A stretch of 64,000 bases of DNA. Source: Saccharospirillum sp965652395. Lineage in GTDB: Bacteria > Pseudomonadota > Gammaproteobacteria > Pseudomonadales > Natronospirillaceae. Every line of letters starts with the position of its first letter. Position 1 is the stretch's first letter. This document shows, piece after piece, positions 7,752-15,947 of this stretch. Location: the NCBI GenBank assembly GCA_965652395.1, contig CBFGUW010000013.1, positions 47,050-111,049 on the forward strand, given 5' to 3'. The notes under the pieces are model-generated. The model saw nothing but the letters and a program-made list of their open reading frames with translations, did no database searches and was not told the DNA's origin. Both the position numbers and the translations under genes were made by a program.

Positions 7752-10463
7752 ATGGCACACTCAGAGAACCAGACGTCGCGTCCGACCTGGCATGACAAAA
7801 CCGCGACGGGCATTCTCGAGGAGTTCGATAGTCACGAAACCGGACTTTCGGAACAGGAGGCCATAAACCGCCTTCAGCGATACGGCCCGAACCGGCTCGC
7901 CGAACCACCGGGGCGGCATCCGGTCATGCGCTTTATCCGGCATTTCCACAACATTCTTATTTATGTGCTGCTGCTGTCCGCCGGTATCACCGCCTTTCTC
8001 GGTCATCTGTTCGATACGCTGGTTATCCTCGCGGTGGTGCTGATCAACGCCGTGATCGGATACATCCAGGAAGGCCGGGCGGAAAAGGCCATGACGGCGA
8101 TTCGCAATATGCTGGCGCTTCGATCCTCCGTCCTGCGCGACGGCTCCCGTCATACCGTCGAGGTGGAGACCCTGGTCCCCGGCGATGTGGTCTTGTTGGA
8201 AGCCGGCGACAAGGTACCGGCCGATCTGCGTTTACTGACCAGCCATGGCCTTCAGATCCAGGAGTCCATCCTGACGGGCGAGTCCCTGCCCGTGGAAAAG
8301 CAGACCGAACCGGTGGCCGTCGGCGAACCCATCGGTGACCGCAGTTGCATGGCTTACAGCGGTACACTGGTCACCAGCGGCACCGGCAAAGGGTTGGTGG
8401 TCACGACGGGGGCGGATACGGAGATCGGCCGCATCAGCGGTCTGCTCTCTCAAGTGGAAACCCTGACCACACCCTTGATCCGACAGATGGACGAGTTCGC
8501 GCGCTGGCTGTCACTGTTGATTCTGACATTTGCCGCCATTCTGCTGCTGTATGGCTATTTCGTGGCCGGTTACTCCTTCAACGCCCTGTTCATGGCGGTG
8601 GTCGGGCTCTCGGTCGCTGCCATTCCGGAAGGGCTGCCCGCCGTCTTGACCATCACCCTGGCGGTGGGCGTGCAGGCCATGGCGCGGCGGCATACCATCG
8701 TGCGGCGGTTGCCCGCCATCGAAACCCTCGGCTCGGTCTCGGTGATTTGCACCGATAAAACCGGCACCCTGACCCGCAACGAAATGATGGTCGCCACCCT
8801 GGTGACCGCCACCGGCCTTCATAGCGTGGAAGGCAGCGGTTACGAACCCAGCGGTGAACTGCGATTGCAGGATGCCCCGGCACCCCAGGGGCCTGTGCTG
8901 GATGAACTGGGCCGGACAGCGGCGCTGTGCAACGACGCCCGGCTGCGCCACCAGGAGGGAGTGTGGACGGTGGAAGGCGACCCCATGGAAGGCGCTCTGC
9001 ACACCCTCGCCGGGAAAATCCAGGCCGACCGCGAGCCCCTGCAGGACGGCTGGACCCGAACCGATCAGATTCCGTTCGATGCCCGCCACCGCTTCATGGC
9101 CACACTGAACCACGATCACCAGGGCCATGCCTGCATCCATGTCAAAGGAGCGCCGGAACAGGTGCTGGCACTCTGCCATGACCAACGCACCGCCGACGGT
9201 GCCACCGAACCGTTGGACCACGGTTACTGGGCCCGGCAGGCGGGAGAGATCGCCGCCCAGGGACAACGGGTTCTGGCCCTGGCCGTGCGAACCGTACCCG
9301 CCGACGAGAAGGTGTTGGAAACGGCCGACCTTGAAAACCAATTGACCTTGATCGGCCTCGTCGGGTTGATGGACCCACCCCGCAGCGAAGCCATCGAGGC
9401 CATCCAGGAATGCCACGAGGCCGGTATCCGCGTGAAAATGATCACCGGGGACCACAGTGGCACCGCCATGGCCATTGGCCGGAAAATCGGCTTGCGCAAT
9501 CCGGATGCCGTGCTGACCGGTGCCGACATCGACAATATGGACGATGCCGCCCTGGCCGCCGCCGTGTTGGACACCGATATCTTTGCCCGTACCAGCCCGG
9601 AACATAAACTGCGCCTGGTCGTGGCTCTTCAATCCCATCATTTGACGGTGGCCATGACCGGCGACGGCGTCAACGATGCCCCGGCGCTGAAACGGGCGGA
9701 CGCCGGTATCGCCATGGGTCTGAAAGGCACCGAAGCGGCCAAGGAGGCCGCCGAACTGGTGCTGGCCGACGACAATTTCGCCTCCATCGCCGCCGCCGTG
9801 CGTGAAGGACGAACCGTCTACGACAACATCAAAAAGGTGATCAGTTGGACACTGCCGACCAGTGTCGGCGAAGCCATGACCATCGTCGTCGCTTTATTGC
9901 TCGGCATGACACTGCCGGTGACCCCGATTCAGATTCTCTGGGTCAACCTGATCACCGCCATCACCCTCGGCCTCGCTCTGGCCTTCGAACCGACCGAGCC
10001 CGACACCATGAAGCGCCCGCCGCGCCTCGCACGAGCGCCCCTGCTGAACAGCGCCTTGGTCTGGCAGATCACACTCGTCTCGCTGGTGTTTCTGGCGGGT
10101 GTGTTCGGCGTGTTCCGTTACGCCATGGAGCAGGCGTATTCCGTCGAGTTGGCGCAAACCATGGCCATGAACACTCTGGTGGTGATGGAAATCTTCAATC
10201 TTTTCTTCGTCCGCAATTTATACGGCACCTCCCTGAACTGGCGTTCCATTCGGGGGACACGGGTCATCTGGGCGACGATTGCCATCGTGACAGTCGCCCA
10301 GTTTTTAGTGACTTATCTGCCGGTGCTTCAGCAGGTGTTCCGCACTGAAGCGGTGCCGGTTCTGGATGGCGTATTGATTGTGGGGGTGGGAGCCGCTTCG
10401 TTCGGGGTGATTGAGATTATCAAGCAGATTCGGTTGAGGTTGGGTCGACAGCCAAGTGCCTAA
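7752..10463 (+). CDS. P2-type cation-transporting ATPase (HAD-IC family)
   Basis: The 903-residue pump has the full P-type layout: actuator motif TGES (about 175-178), TM4 with AAIPEGLP (about 290), phosphorylation loop CTDKTGTLTRNE (Asp about 334), KGAPE in the nucleotide domain, and hinge motif GDGVNDAP (about 637). It resembles SERCA/PacL-like P2A pumps. In TM6 the segment LWVNLITAITLGLALAF keeps the Asn and Thr but has Ala where SERCA has a Ca2+-ligating Asp, and TM5 has Ser for the Asn before VGE. Ca2+ is therefore an uncertain substrate, and the K+/Na+ gene context makes a monovalent cation plausible. The ATG follows an AAAGGAG site. The 3' end overlaps the convergent regulator gene by 44 bases. 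Confidence 0.9.
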   Translation: MAHSENQTSRPTWHDKTATGILEEFDSHETGLSEQEAINRLQRYGPNRLAEPPGRHPVMRFIRHFHNILIYVLLLSAGITAFLGHLFDTLVILAVVLINAVIGYIQEGRAEKAMTAIRNMLALRSSVLRDGSRHTVEVETLVPGDVVLLEAGDKVPADLRLLTSHGLQIQESILTGESLPVEKQTEPVAVGEPIGDRSCMAYSGTLVTSGTGKGLVVTTGADTEIGRISGLLSQVETLTTPLIRQMDEFARWLSLLILTFAAILLLYGYFVAGYSFNALFMAVVGLSVAAIPEGLPAVLTITLAVGVQAMARRHTIVRRLPAIETLGSVSVICTDKTGTLTRNEMMVATLVTATGLHSVEGSGYEPSGELRLQDAPAPQGPVLDELGRTAALCNDARLRHQEGVWTVEGDPMEGALHTLAGKIQADREPLQDGWTRTDQIPFDARHRFMATLNHDHQGHACIHVKGAPEQVLALCHDQRTADGATEPLDHGYWARQAGEIAAQGQRVLALAVRTVPADEKVLETADLENQLTLIGLVGLMDPPRSEAIEAIQECHEAGIRVKMITGDHSGTAMAIGRKIGLRNPDAVLTGADIDNMDDAALAAAVLDTDIFARTSPEHKLRLVVALQSHHLTVAMTGDGVNDAPALKRADAGIAMGLKGTEAAKEAAELVLADDNFASIAAAVREGRTVYDNIKKVISWTLPTSVGEAMTIVVALLLGMTLPVTPIQILWVNLITAITLGLALAFEPTEPDTMKRPPRLARAPLLNSALVWQITLVSLVFLAGVFGVFRYAMEQAYSVELAQTMAMNTLVVMEIFNLFFVRNLYGTSLNWRSIRGTRVIWATIAIVTVAQFLVTYLPVLQQVFRTEAVPVLDGVLIVGVGAASFGVIEIIKQIRLRLGRQPSA

Positions 10464-11412
10464 CACCACGCCGATACTCACTAGGCGTACCTGTCCGCCA
10501 CCGTGCCCAGGTCCGTCGCAGGCTCCGCTCGGCCTGAAAGCCACATCGCTCGGCGATGTCCGCGAGGCTGAGGCGGGTTTGTTCGAGTAACTGACGGGCG
10601 AGTTCGAGCCGGGCCTGTTGCAGATAGTCCTGCAGGGTCAGGCCTGTCGCCTGCTGAAACAGGCGGCGCAGGTGTCGTTCGCTGAGATGAACCCGCTGGG
10701 CGAGTTCCGCCAGGCTCCAGCCATGGCCCGGGGCTTCCATGATCCAGTCCTGTACCCGATGCACGCGACTGTGCAGGTGGTTGCGGTGGTCCAGCCAGAA
10801 ACTGAGTTGGGCTTCGTGCCCGGAGCGGCGCTGATAGAGCACCAGTTCGCGGGCGATCTCCAGCGCGGTTTCATGGCCCCAATGTTGGGTGACGAGGTGG
10901 AGGCACAGGTCCAGCCCAGTGGTGATACCGGCACTGGTCCAGAGCGGGCCGTCCTGCACGAATATGCAGTCTTCCTGCACCAGGGCTTTAGGGTCCAGCT
11001 CGCGCAGGGTCTGGGTGAGATCATGATGGGTGGTGCAGCGGCGGCCCGCGAGCAAACCGGCTCGGGCGGCCAGCAAAGTGCCGGAGCAGATACAGGCGAC
11101 GAGATCGAACCGGGCGTGGTGCTCTCTCAGCCATTGTTGGACAGCCCGATAGTCTGGGCTGGCGGGGTCCGTCAGGCGGGTGCTGGTGCCGATCAGCATC
11201 AGCCAGTCCCCCGGGGTTATTGATTCCGGCAGGGGTTCCAGGTCGCACAGACCGAGCCCTTGGCGGGAACGCAGCTGGGTTTGGGGCGAGATGTAATGCA
11301 CCCGCACCCGGTCTTCCAGCGTCGAGTGGGCGAATATCTGGGCCGGTGCGGCCAGGTCCAGCAGATGGACCTCGGGCAGCACCAGCAGGTAGAGGTTAAA
11401 CGGCCGGTTCAT
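10420..11412 (-). CDS. GlxA-family transcriptional regulator (DJ-1/PfpI domain + AraC helix-turn-helix)
   Basis: The 330-residue protein has an N-terminal class I glutamine-amidotransferase-like DJ-1/PfpI domain (about 5-190), with the nucleophile-elbow region VACICSGTLLAARAG. A C-terminal AraC domain follows (about 225-320), with two helix-turn-helix units around WSLAELAQRVHLSERHLRR and LSLADIAERCGF. This is the GlxA architecture; such proteins act as activators of amine, carnitine or glycine-betaine catabolism, or sense small molecules. The start overlaps the upstream hydrolase stop by 17 bases, so the two genes form a coupled unit. The target is not visible, but the hydrolase itself is the nearest candidate. 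Confidence 0.9.
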   Translation of the reverse strand: MNRPFNLYLLVLPEVHLLDLAAPAQIFAHSTLEDRVRVHYISPQTQLRSRQGLGLCDLEPLPESITPGDWLMLIGTSTRLTDPASPDYRAVQQWLREHHARFDLVACICSGTLLAARAGLLAGRRCTTHHDLTQTLRELDPKALVQEDCIFVQDGPLWTSAGITTGLDLCLHLVTQHWGHETALEIARELVLYQRRSGHEAQLSFWLDHRNHLHSRVHRVQDWIMEAPGHGWSLAELAQRVHLSERHLRRLFQQATGLTLQDYLQQARLELARQLLEQTRLSLADIAERCGFQAERSLRRTWARWRTGTPSEYRRGVRHLAVDPTSTESA

Positions 11413-11944
11413 AATCCTCCACGAAACGAATGGCGGCGAAGCGGTTGGCCAGCACCAGAGCGGTGTGGGAATAAATCGCCTCGGGGGTAATCGTTTTTCC
11501 GGTAATGGGATGCTCCATCGGGAAGGTCAGAGTCGCATCCAACACAAAATCAACTTCGTATCCCAGGTCAGACGCGACCCGGGTGGTGGTTTCACAGCAC
11601 TGCTCGGTGCGAATACCGCTGATGACCAGCTTGTTAATACCCTGCTCCTCCAACCAGTCTTTCATGCCGCTGTCGGTCAGGGCGTTGTGCACCCTTTTGT
11701 TGAATACCGGGTCTTCCGCGCGGCGGTCGACAAAATCCATGGAGCAGACATATCCGGACTCAGCAGAGAATACGCCTTCGCTTTCGTTGTGCAACACGAA
11801 CAGCACGGGCCACCCCTGCCCGCGTGCCAGCTCTATCAGCCGGTTCTGGCGTTTGGCATAGCCCTGGAGCCCGGTTTCATCCCAATAGGGGCGGTGCTTG
11901 AAGGATTCCTGAACGTCGATTACCAGCAGTGCGGTCTTGGTCAT
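11396..11944 (-). CDS. Cysteine hydrolase of the isochorismatase family
   Basis: The 182-residue alpha/beta hydrolase keeps the family triad: Asp in TALLVIDVQESF (about residue 10), Lys in VFNKRVHNAL (about 84) and Cys in SGIRTEQCCETTTR (about 116). Family members hydrolyse amides or vinyl ethers, for example nicotinamide, N-carbamoyl compounds and isochorismate; the substrate cannot be deduced here. A longer in-frame start exists at 11983, but the ATG at 11944 has a clear AAGGGG site six bases ahead and gives the normal family N-terminus, so it was preferred. The gene is followed, with overlap, by the GlxA-type regulator. Confidence 0.88.
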   Translation of the reverse strand: MTKTALLVIDVQESFKHRPYWDETGLQGYAKRQNRLIELARGQGWPVLFVLHNESEGVFSAESGYVCSMDFVDRRAEDPVFNKRVHNALTDSGMKDWLEEQGINKLVISGIRTEQCCETTTRVASDLGYEVDFVLDATLTFPMEHPITGKTITPEAIYSHTALVLANRFAAIRFVEDYEPAV

Positions 11945-12054
11945 GTGCATCCCCTTGTGAAAGACAGTGAGAGAAGCACACACAATAGGGGAATGGCTGG
12001 GAAGCCATAAGGCCGAACCCGGCCCAGGACAGGACCGTTTCGGCCATCGTGATG

Positions 12055-13425
12055 TCAGCCGACCTGGATCTCGGTCTTGGGGTAGCGAATGCGCTTCTTC
12101 TTCGGCGTCGCCAAAAAGTAAGCCAGCGTCAGCGGCCCCAACCTGCCGCTGTACATCAGAAAGATGATGACGGCTTCTCCGGCGGTACCAAGCTCCCCGG
12201 TCAAACCGCGTGACAGGCCGACTGTGCTCAGGGCGGAGATGACCTCGAAGGCGATGTCCATCAGCTCCGCCTGGGGAGCAATAGCCGCAAGAACGAAGAC
12301 GGCAAGGAAGATCAGCACCATGGAAATCAATGCCAGGGCCAGGGCTTTCATCACTTGTTGCGGAGCTATGGTGCGGCGGGCCACCGTCACTTCGTCCCGA
12401 CGCCGCAGGAAGGCATAGGTGGCCATGATCAATACGATAAAGGTGCCAAGCTTGATGCCGCCAGCGGTACTCATCGAGCCGCCGCCAATGTACATCAGCA
12501 GCAGAGTCAATACCGAGCTGGCATTGGTCAGTTGGTCCACCGGCAGGGTGTTAAAGCCCGCCGTGCGCGGCGTCACCGCCTGGAACCAGGCGGCCAGCAT
12601 CTGTTCACCCGGCGGTTTACCACCCAGGGTCGCCGGGTTGCCCGCTTCCAGCCACCAGATCAACAGGAAGGCCACCAGGTTAATCAGTAGGGTGACTTTG
12701 AGAATGAGCCGGGTATTGGGGCTCAAGCGCGACCATCTGCGATTCTGGCGCAGGTCGATCAAAATCGCGAAGCCGATGCCGCCGATAATGAACAGCCCGG
12801 TGATCAACAGATTGACCGCCGGGTTCGCTGCGTAGGCACTCAGGCTGTCCGGCGCCAGCCCGAAACCGGCGTTATTGAAGGCGGAGACGGTATAAAACAC
12901 CGCTTCGAACGCGGCCCGTCCGGCCCCCAACGGCTCCTTCCACACCAGCCAGAGCAACAGCGCCCCAACGGCCTCGATGACCAGCGAATAGCCGAGCACC
13001 GCCTGAGCGGTTTGGGTGACGCGCGCCAGGCTGGTCTGGTTCATGGCTTCTTTGGCGAGCACCCGCTGGTTCAACCCGATGCGCACGCCCAGGCTGTGGG
13101 CGGCCACCACGGCGAAGGTCATGAACCCCAGCCCTCCGGCCTGGATCAACAGGGCGATCATCACCTGGCCGGTCACTGTGAAATGACTGCCGGTATCGAC
13201 CACCACCAGCCCGGTTACGGTGACTGCCGAGGTCGCGGTGAACAGAGCCTGCATCCAAGTGAGCGGAGCGGTAGTGGAGACAGGCAGCTTGAGCAGGCAG
13301 GTTCCGACCAGAATCAACCCGATAAACCCCCAGGCCAGCACCACCGGCGGGCTGAGATCGAGATGTCGTGAACGGCTTGGGCGTATACGCCGGTAAGGCA
13401 GAACTGACGGACTCCACTCCCGCAT
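12055..13425 (-). CDS. ktrB: KtrB/TrkH-type potassium channel subunit
   Basis: The 456-residue membrane protein of the Trk/Ktr/HKT family has four M1-P-M2 repeats with visible filter loops: SAVTVTGLVV (about 67-76), SAFNNAGFG, VTPRTAGFN and ISALSTVGLS. The TVTGL first filter and shorter length are typical of KtrB, which takes up K+, often Na+-dependent, together with the cytoplasmic RCK ring protein KtrA. The gene starts two bases after the ktrA stop, so the pair is transcribed and translated together as the last two genes of the five-gene minus-strand operon that begins with trkH. Confidence 0.92.
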   Translation of the reverse strand: MREWSPSVLPYRRIRPSRSRHLDLSPPVVLAWGFIGLILVGTCLLKLPVSTTAPLTWMQALFTATSAVTVTGLVVVDTGSHFTVTGQVMIALLIQAGGLGFMTFAVVAAHSLGVRIGLNQRVLAKEAMNQTSLARVTQTAQAVLGYSLVIEAVGALLLWLVWKEPLGAGRAAFEAVFYTVSAFNNAGFGLAPDSLSAYAANPAVNLLITGLFIIGGIGFAILIDLRQNRRWSRLSPNTRLILKVTLLINLVAFLLIWWLEAGNPATLGGKPPGEQMLAAWFQAVTPRTAGFNTLPVDQLTNASSVLTLLLMYIGGGSMSTAGGIKLGTFIVLIMATYAFLRRRDEVTVARRTIAPQQVMKALALALISMVLIFLAVFVLAAIAPQAELMDIAFEVISALSTVGLSRGLTGELGTAGEAVIIFLMYSGRLGPLTLAYFLATPKKKRIRYPKTEIQVG

Positions 13426-13427
13426 GG

Positions 13428-14081
13428 TTACAACAGCCGTGGCGCCAGGCTGCGCAAGGCGCTCAGCGACCCGGCGAGAATCAGGGAATCCTTGTTTTCC
13501 AGCATAAAGCCGGGGTCGACCGGGGCGACCAGTTGGTCGCGCCGACGCACCGTCAAGGCGTGAACAGGGCCTTCGGTCGCCTCCAGCAGGGTCGAAACGG
13601 TCTGCCCTTTCAATTTATCGGCGATCTCGACTTCCACCACGTAGTAATGGTTCCCCAACGGCATGTACTGGCTCACCATCGGGTAATTAAGTGCCTGGGC
13701 AACGCGAATGCCCATTTCCTCCTCGGGGTGGATAATGCGCGCCACCCCAAGGCGCGACAGAATGAGATGGTGCGACCGGGACGTGGCCTTCACCCAGATG
13801 TTCTTGATCCCATGGGTTTTCAAATGCAGTACGCACAGCAGGCTTGCTTCCAGGTGTTCGCCAATGGCCACCACCACCGCATCGCACTCGGCCAGGTTCA
13901 AATCTTTCAGGGCCCGTTCGTCGGTTGCATCGGCGATGACGGCATAGCTCAACTCATTCGCCAGTGCGTCGACGCGTTTCTCGTTGATGTCCACCCCGAG
14001 CACGGAGTGACCCAGTGTCATTAATTCCTGAGACACGGTTGAGCCGAACAAACCCAATCCGATGACGGCAAACTGCGACAT
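13428..14081 (-). CDS. ktrA: KtrA/TrkA-type RCK regulatory subunit of potassium uptake
   Basis: The 217-residue cytoplasmic protein has one RCK_N Rossmann domain, starting FAVIGLGLFGSTVSQEL with the GxGxxG nucleotide motif and an acidic residue at VLGVDINE, followed by one RCK_C domain (about 135-215). A single RCK_N/RCK_C unit is the KtrA size; TrkA proper has two. It gates the partner KtrB in response to ATP/ADP or NAD(H) and cyclic di-AMP in relatives. The adjacent ktrB two bases downstream identifies the partner; it might also serve the TrkH protein encoded at the head of this operon. Confidence 0.9.
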   Translation of the reverse strand: MSQFAVIGLGLFGSTVSQELMTLGHSVLGVDINEKRVDALANELSYAVIADATDERALKDLNLAECDAVVVAIGEHLEASLLCVLHLKTHGIKNIWVKATSRSHHLILSRLGVARIIHPEEEMGIRVAQALNYPMVSQYMPLGNHYYVVEVEIADKLKGQTVSTLLEATEGPVHALTVRRRDQLVAPVDPGFMLENKDSLILAGSLSALRSLAPRLL

Positions 14082-14101
14082 GGTTAATTCCCGATAGCGT
14101 G

Positions 14102-14791
14102 TTATCGACGATCCAGAAACCGATACCCTACCCCGGGTTCGGTTTCAAGGTAATAAGGGTTAGCGGCATCGTCCCCCAGTTTCAGCCGCAACTGGCGGAT
14201 CACGTTGCGCAGGTATTGGGAGTCGTCCCTATGGGTTTTACCCCAAATGGATTCCAACAGGCTGGATTGGGTGATCAACCGGCCCGGCGACTGAACCAGT
14301 TGGTTCAGCACCGCCCACTCTTTCCGGGTCAGGCTGACGCTGGCGCCATCGCATTCCAGGCGGTGCTGGGCGGAATCGATCAGCAGACGGTCGTCCTGAT
14401 AGTGCGGCATGGTCGCCGAGGTCGTTTGCCCGCCCCGCGAGGCCAGTATGCGCCGCACCCGCGCCAACAGCTCGTTCACACTGAAGGGTTTGACGACGTA
14501 ATCCTCCGCGCCCATGTCGAGCGTGGCGACTTTTTCCATTTCGGAGGAACGCACCGACAGCACCAACACCGGGACCGATTGCTCCGCCAGTATTTGCCGC
14601 AGCACCTCTTTGCCGTCCATATCCGGCAGGCCCAGATCCAAAATAACGAGGTCCGGTTGCGCCAGCATGGCCTGCGCCAGACCGGTGCGGCCATCCTCGG
14701 CTTCGATCACCTCGAACCCCTGAGACGCGAGGCTGATGCGCAGAAAACGACGGATCTGGGGTTCATCGTCAATCGTCAGTATCGTGGTCAT
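14102..14791 (-). CDS. kdpE: KdpE-like OmpR-family response regulator
   Basis: The 229-residue regulator has a receiver domain with acidic pocket IDDE (8-10), phosphoacceptor Asp52 in LVILDLGLPDMDG and Lys101 in VVKPF, then a winged-helix OmpR/PhoB domain (about 130-229) with SLTRKEWAVLNQLV. The start MTTILTIDDE was chosen because it is the family N-terminus and overlaps the upstream kinase by 23 bases; an upstream in-frame start at 14899 would sit deep inside the kinase. In E. coli KdpE activates kdpFABC at low K+. No kdpFABC is present here; the neighbours are ktrAB and trkH, which suggests these are the targets. Confidence 0.9.
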   Translation of the reverse strand: MTTILTIDDEPQIRRFLRISLASQGFEVIEAEDGRTGLAQAMLAQPDLVILDLGLPDMDGKEVLRQILAEQSVPVLVLSVRSSEMEKVATLDMGAEDYVVKPFSVNELLARVRRILASRGGQTTSATMPHYQDDRLLIDSAQHRLECDGASVSLTRKEWAVLNQLVQSPGRLITQSSLLESIWGKTHRDDSQYLRNVIRQLRLKLGDDAANPYYLETEPGVGYRFLDRR

Positions 14792-15938
14792 CGGTTCCGT
14801 TCTCGCTGGGTGGATTGTCGGCCAACGGCAAAGACAGCCGCAGGCAATGGCCGAAGCCTTCAGGCGGCGGCACAATGCGGGCATCGCCGCCGTGTACACG
14901 CATCATGCCCCGGCAAATGGTCAGCCCGAGCCCCGAACCCTTGGTGTATTGGTCGCCCCGGCTGAAGGAATAGAACTGCCCGAAGACCGCTTCCCATTCC
15001 GCTTCCGGCAGGCCTTTGCCCTGATCACACACATCCAGATGCAACTCCCCTGCCTCGCAGTGCGCTCTGACCTCTATCAGCCCGCCTTTGGGCGAGGCTT
15101 TCAGCGCATTGTCCAAAGCATTGAACAACGCCTGCTCAATGAGCGCACCATGCACCCAGAGAGAGGGCCTCGGTTCGGCGGAAATCAGCCGGATGCGATC
15201 GGTCACCTCCGCCCGGCCAAGGCGGCGGATCACGACATGGTAAAGCTCCTCCACCGATATCCACTGGCGGTTCAATGACAGTTCGCCGTGGCCGAGCCGG
15301 GTCATATCCAACAGGTTTTGAATGTAACGCTCCAATCGCTGGCTTTCATCGATGATGGAATCGAGCAGTTCGAGCCGGTCCGCCTCGGACAGATCCTCAT
15401 GCAGCTCGCGCAGACTGGTGGCCGAGCCCAGCATCGTCACCAGGGGCGTTTTCAGATCGTGCGAGACGGATGACAGCAACGCATTGCGCAACCCCTCCTC
15501 ATCCGCGCGACGCTCCGCCTCCTTGCGCTCCCGTGAAGCCTTGTTCAACAGATCGACCTGGGCGGTCAGCGACCGTTCCTGGTCCTGCAACTGCGCCACC
15601 TGCCGTTGCAGCCGATTGGCCAGCCCGCCCGCGAGCAGCGCAAACACCATAAAGGCAAAGGCGGCCGTCAACTCGGATACATCGTGCATCAGCAGGCTGT
15701 AACGAGGCTGGGTGTGGAAATAGTTGAACAACAGAAACGCCAGCACGGAACTGACCAGCACACCGCGCCAATCGGTCTGCCAGGCGCAATAGAGCACGAC
15801 CATTAAATACAACATCAACAGGGTGGAGTGAGTGATCCAGTCCGTCGGCAGATAGCCGATTCCCGTGACCAAAATAGGCAGACCGATGCTCGGCAACCAA
15901 AATGGTTCTGCATGAAGGTAGGGCTTAAAAAGCCGCAT
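14769..15938 (-). CDS. KdpD-like sensor histidine kinase lacking the N-terminal KdpD/Usp domains
   Basis: The 389-residue kinase matches the C-terminal half of KdpD. It has a DUF4118-type four-helix membrane module (about 15-110) containing FLLFNYFHTQPRYS, a typical KdpD block, a coiled-coil linker, a HisKA domain with His160 in SSVSHDLKTPLVTML, and HATPase_c with N box DNALKASPKGG, G1 DQGKGLP and G2 GSGLGLTICRG. Canonical KdpD is near 900 residues and begins with the KdpD ATP-binding and Usp domains and a GAF domain; all are absent. K+ or turgor sensing would thus have to go through the membrane module alone. The AAGGA site upstream of the ATG supports this short start. Confidence 0.88.
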   Translation of the reverse strand: MRLFKPYLHAEPFWLPSIGLPILVTGIGYLPTDWITHSTLLMLYLMVVLYCAWQTDWRGVLVSSVLAFLLFNYFHTQPRYSLLMHDVSELTAAFAFMVFALLAGGLANRLQRQVAQLQDQERSLTAQVDLLNKASRERKEAERRADEEGLRNALLSSVSHDLKTPLVTMLGSATSLRELHEDLSEADRLELLDSIIDESQRLERYIQNLLDMTRLGHGELSLNRQWISVEELYHVVIRRLGRAEVTDRIRLISAEPRPSLWVHGALIEQALFNALDNALKASPKGGLIEVRAHCEAGELHLDVCDQGKGLPEAEWEAVFGQFYSFSRGDQYTKGSGLGLTICRGMMRVHGGDARIVPPPEGFGHCLRLSLPLADNPPSENGTDDHDTDD

Positions 15939-15947
15939 GAGCGTTCC

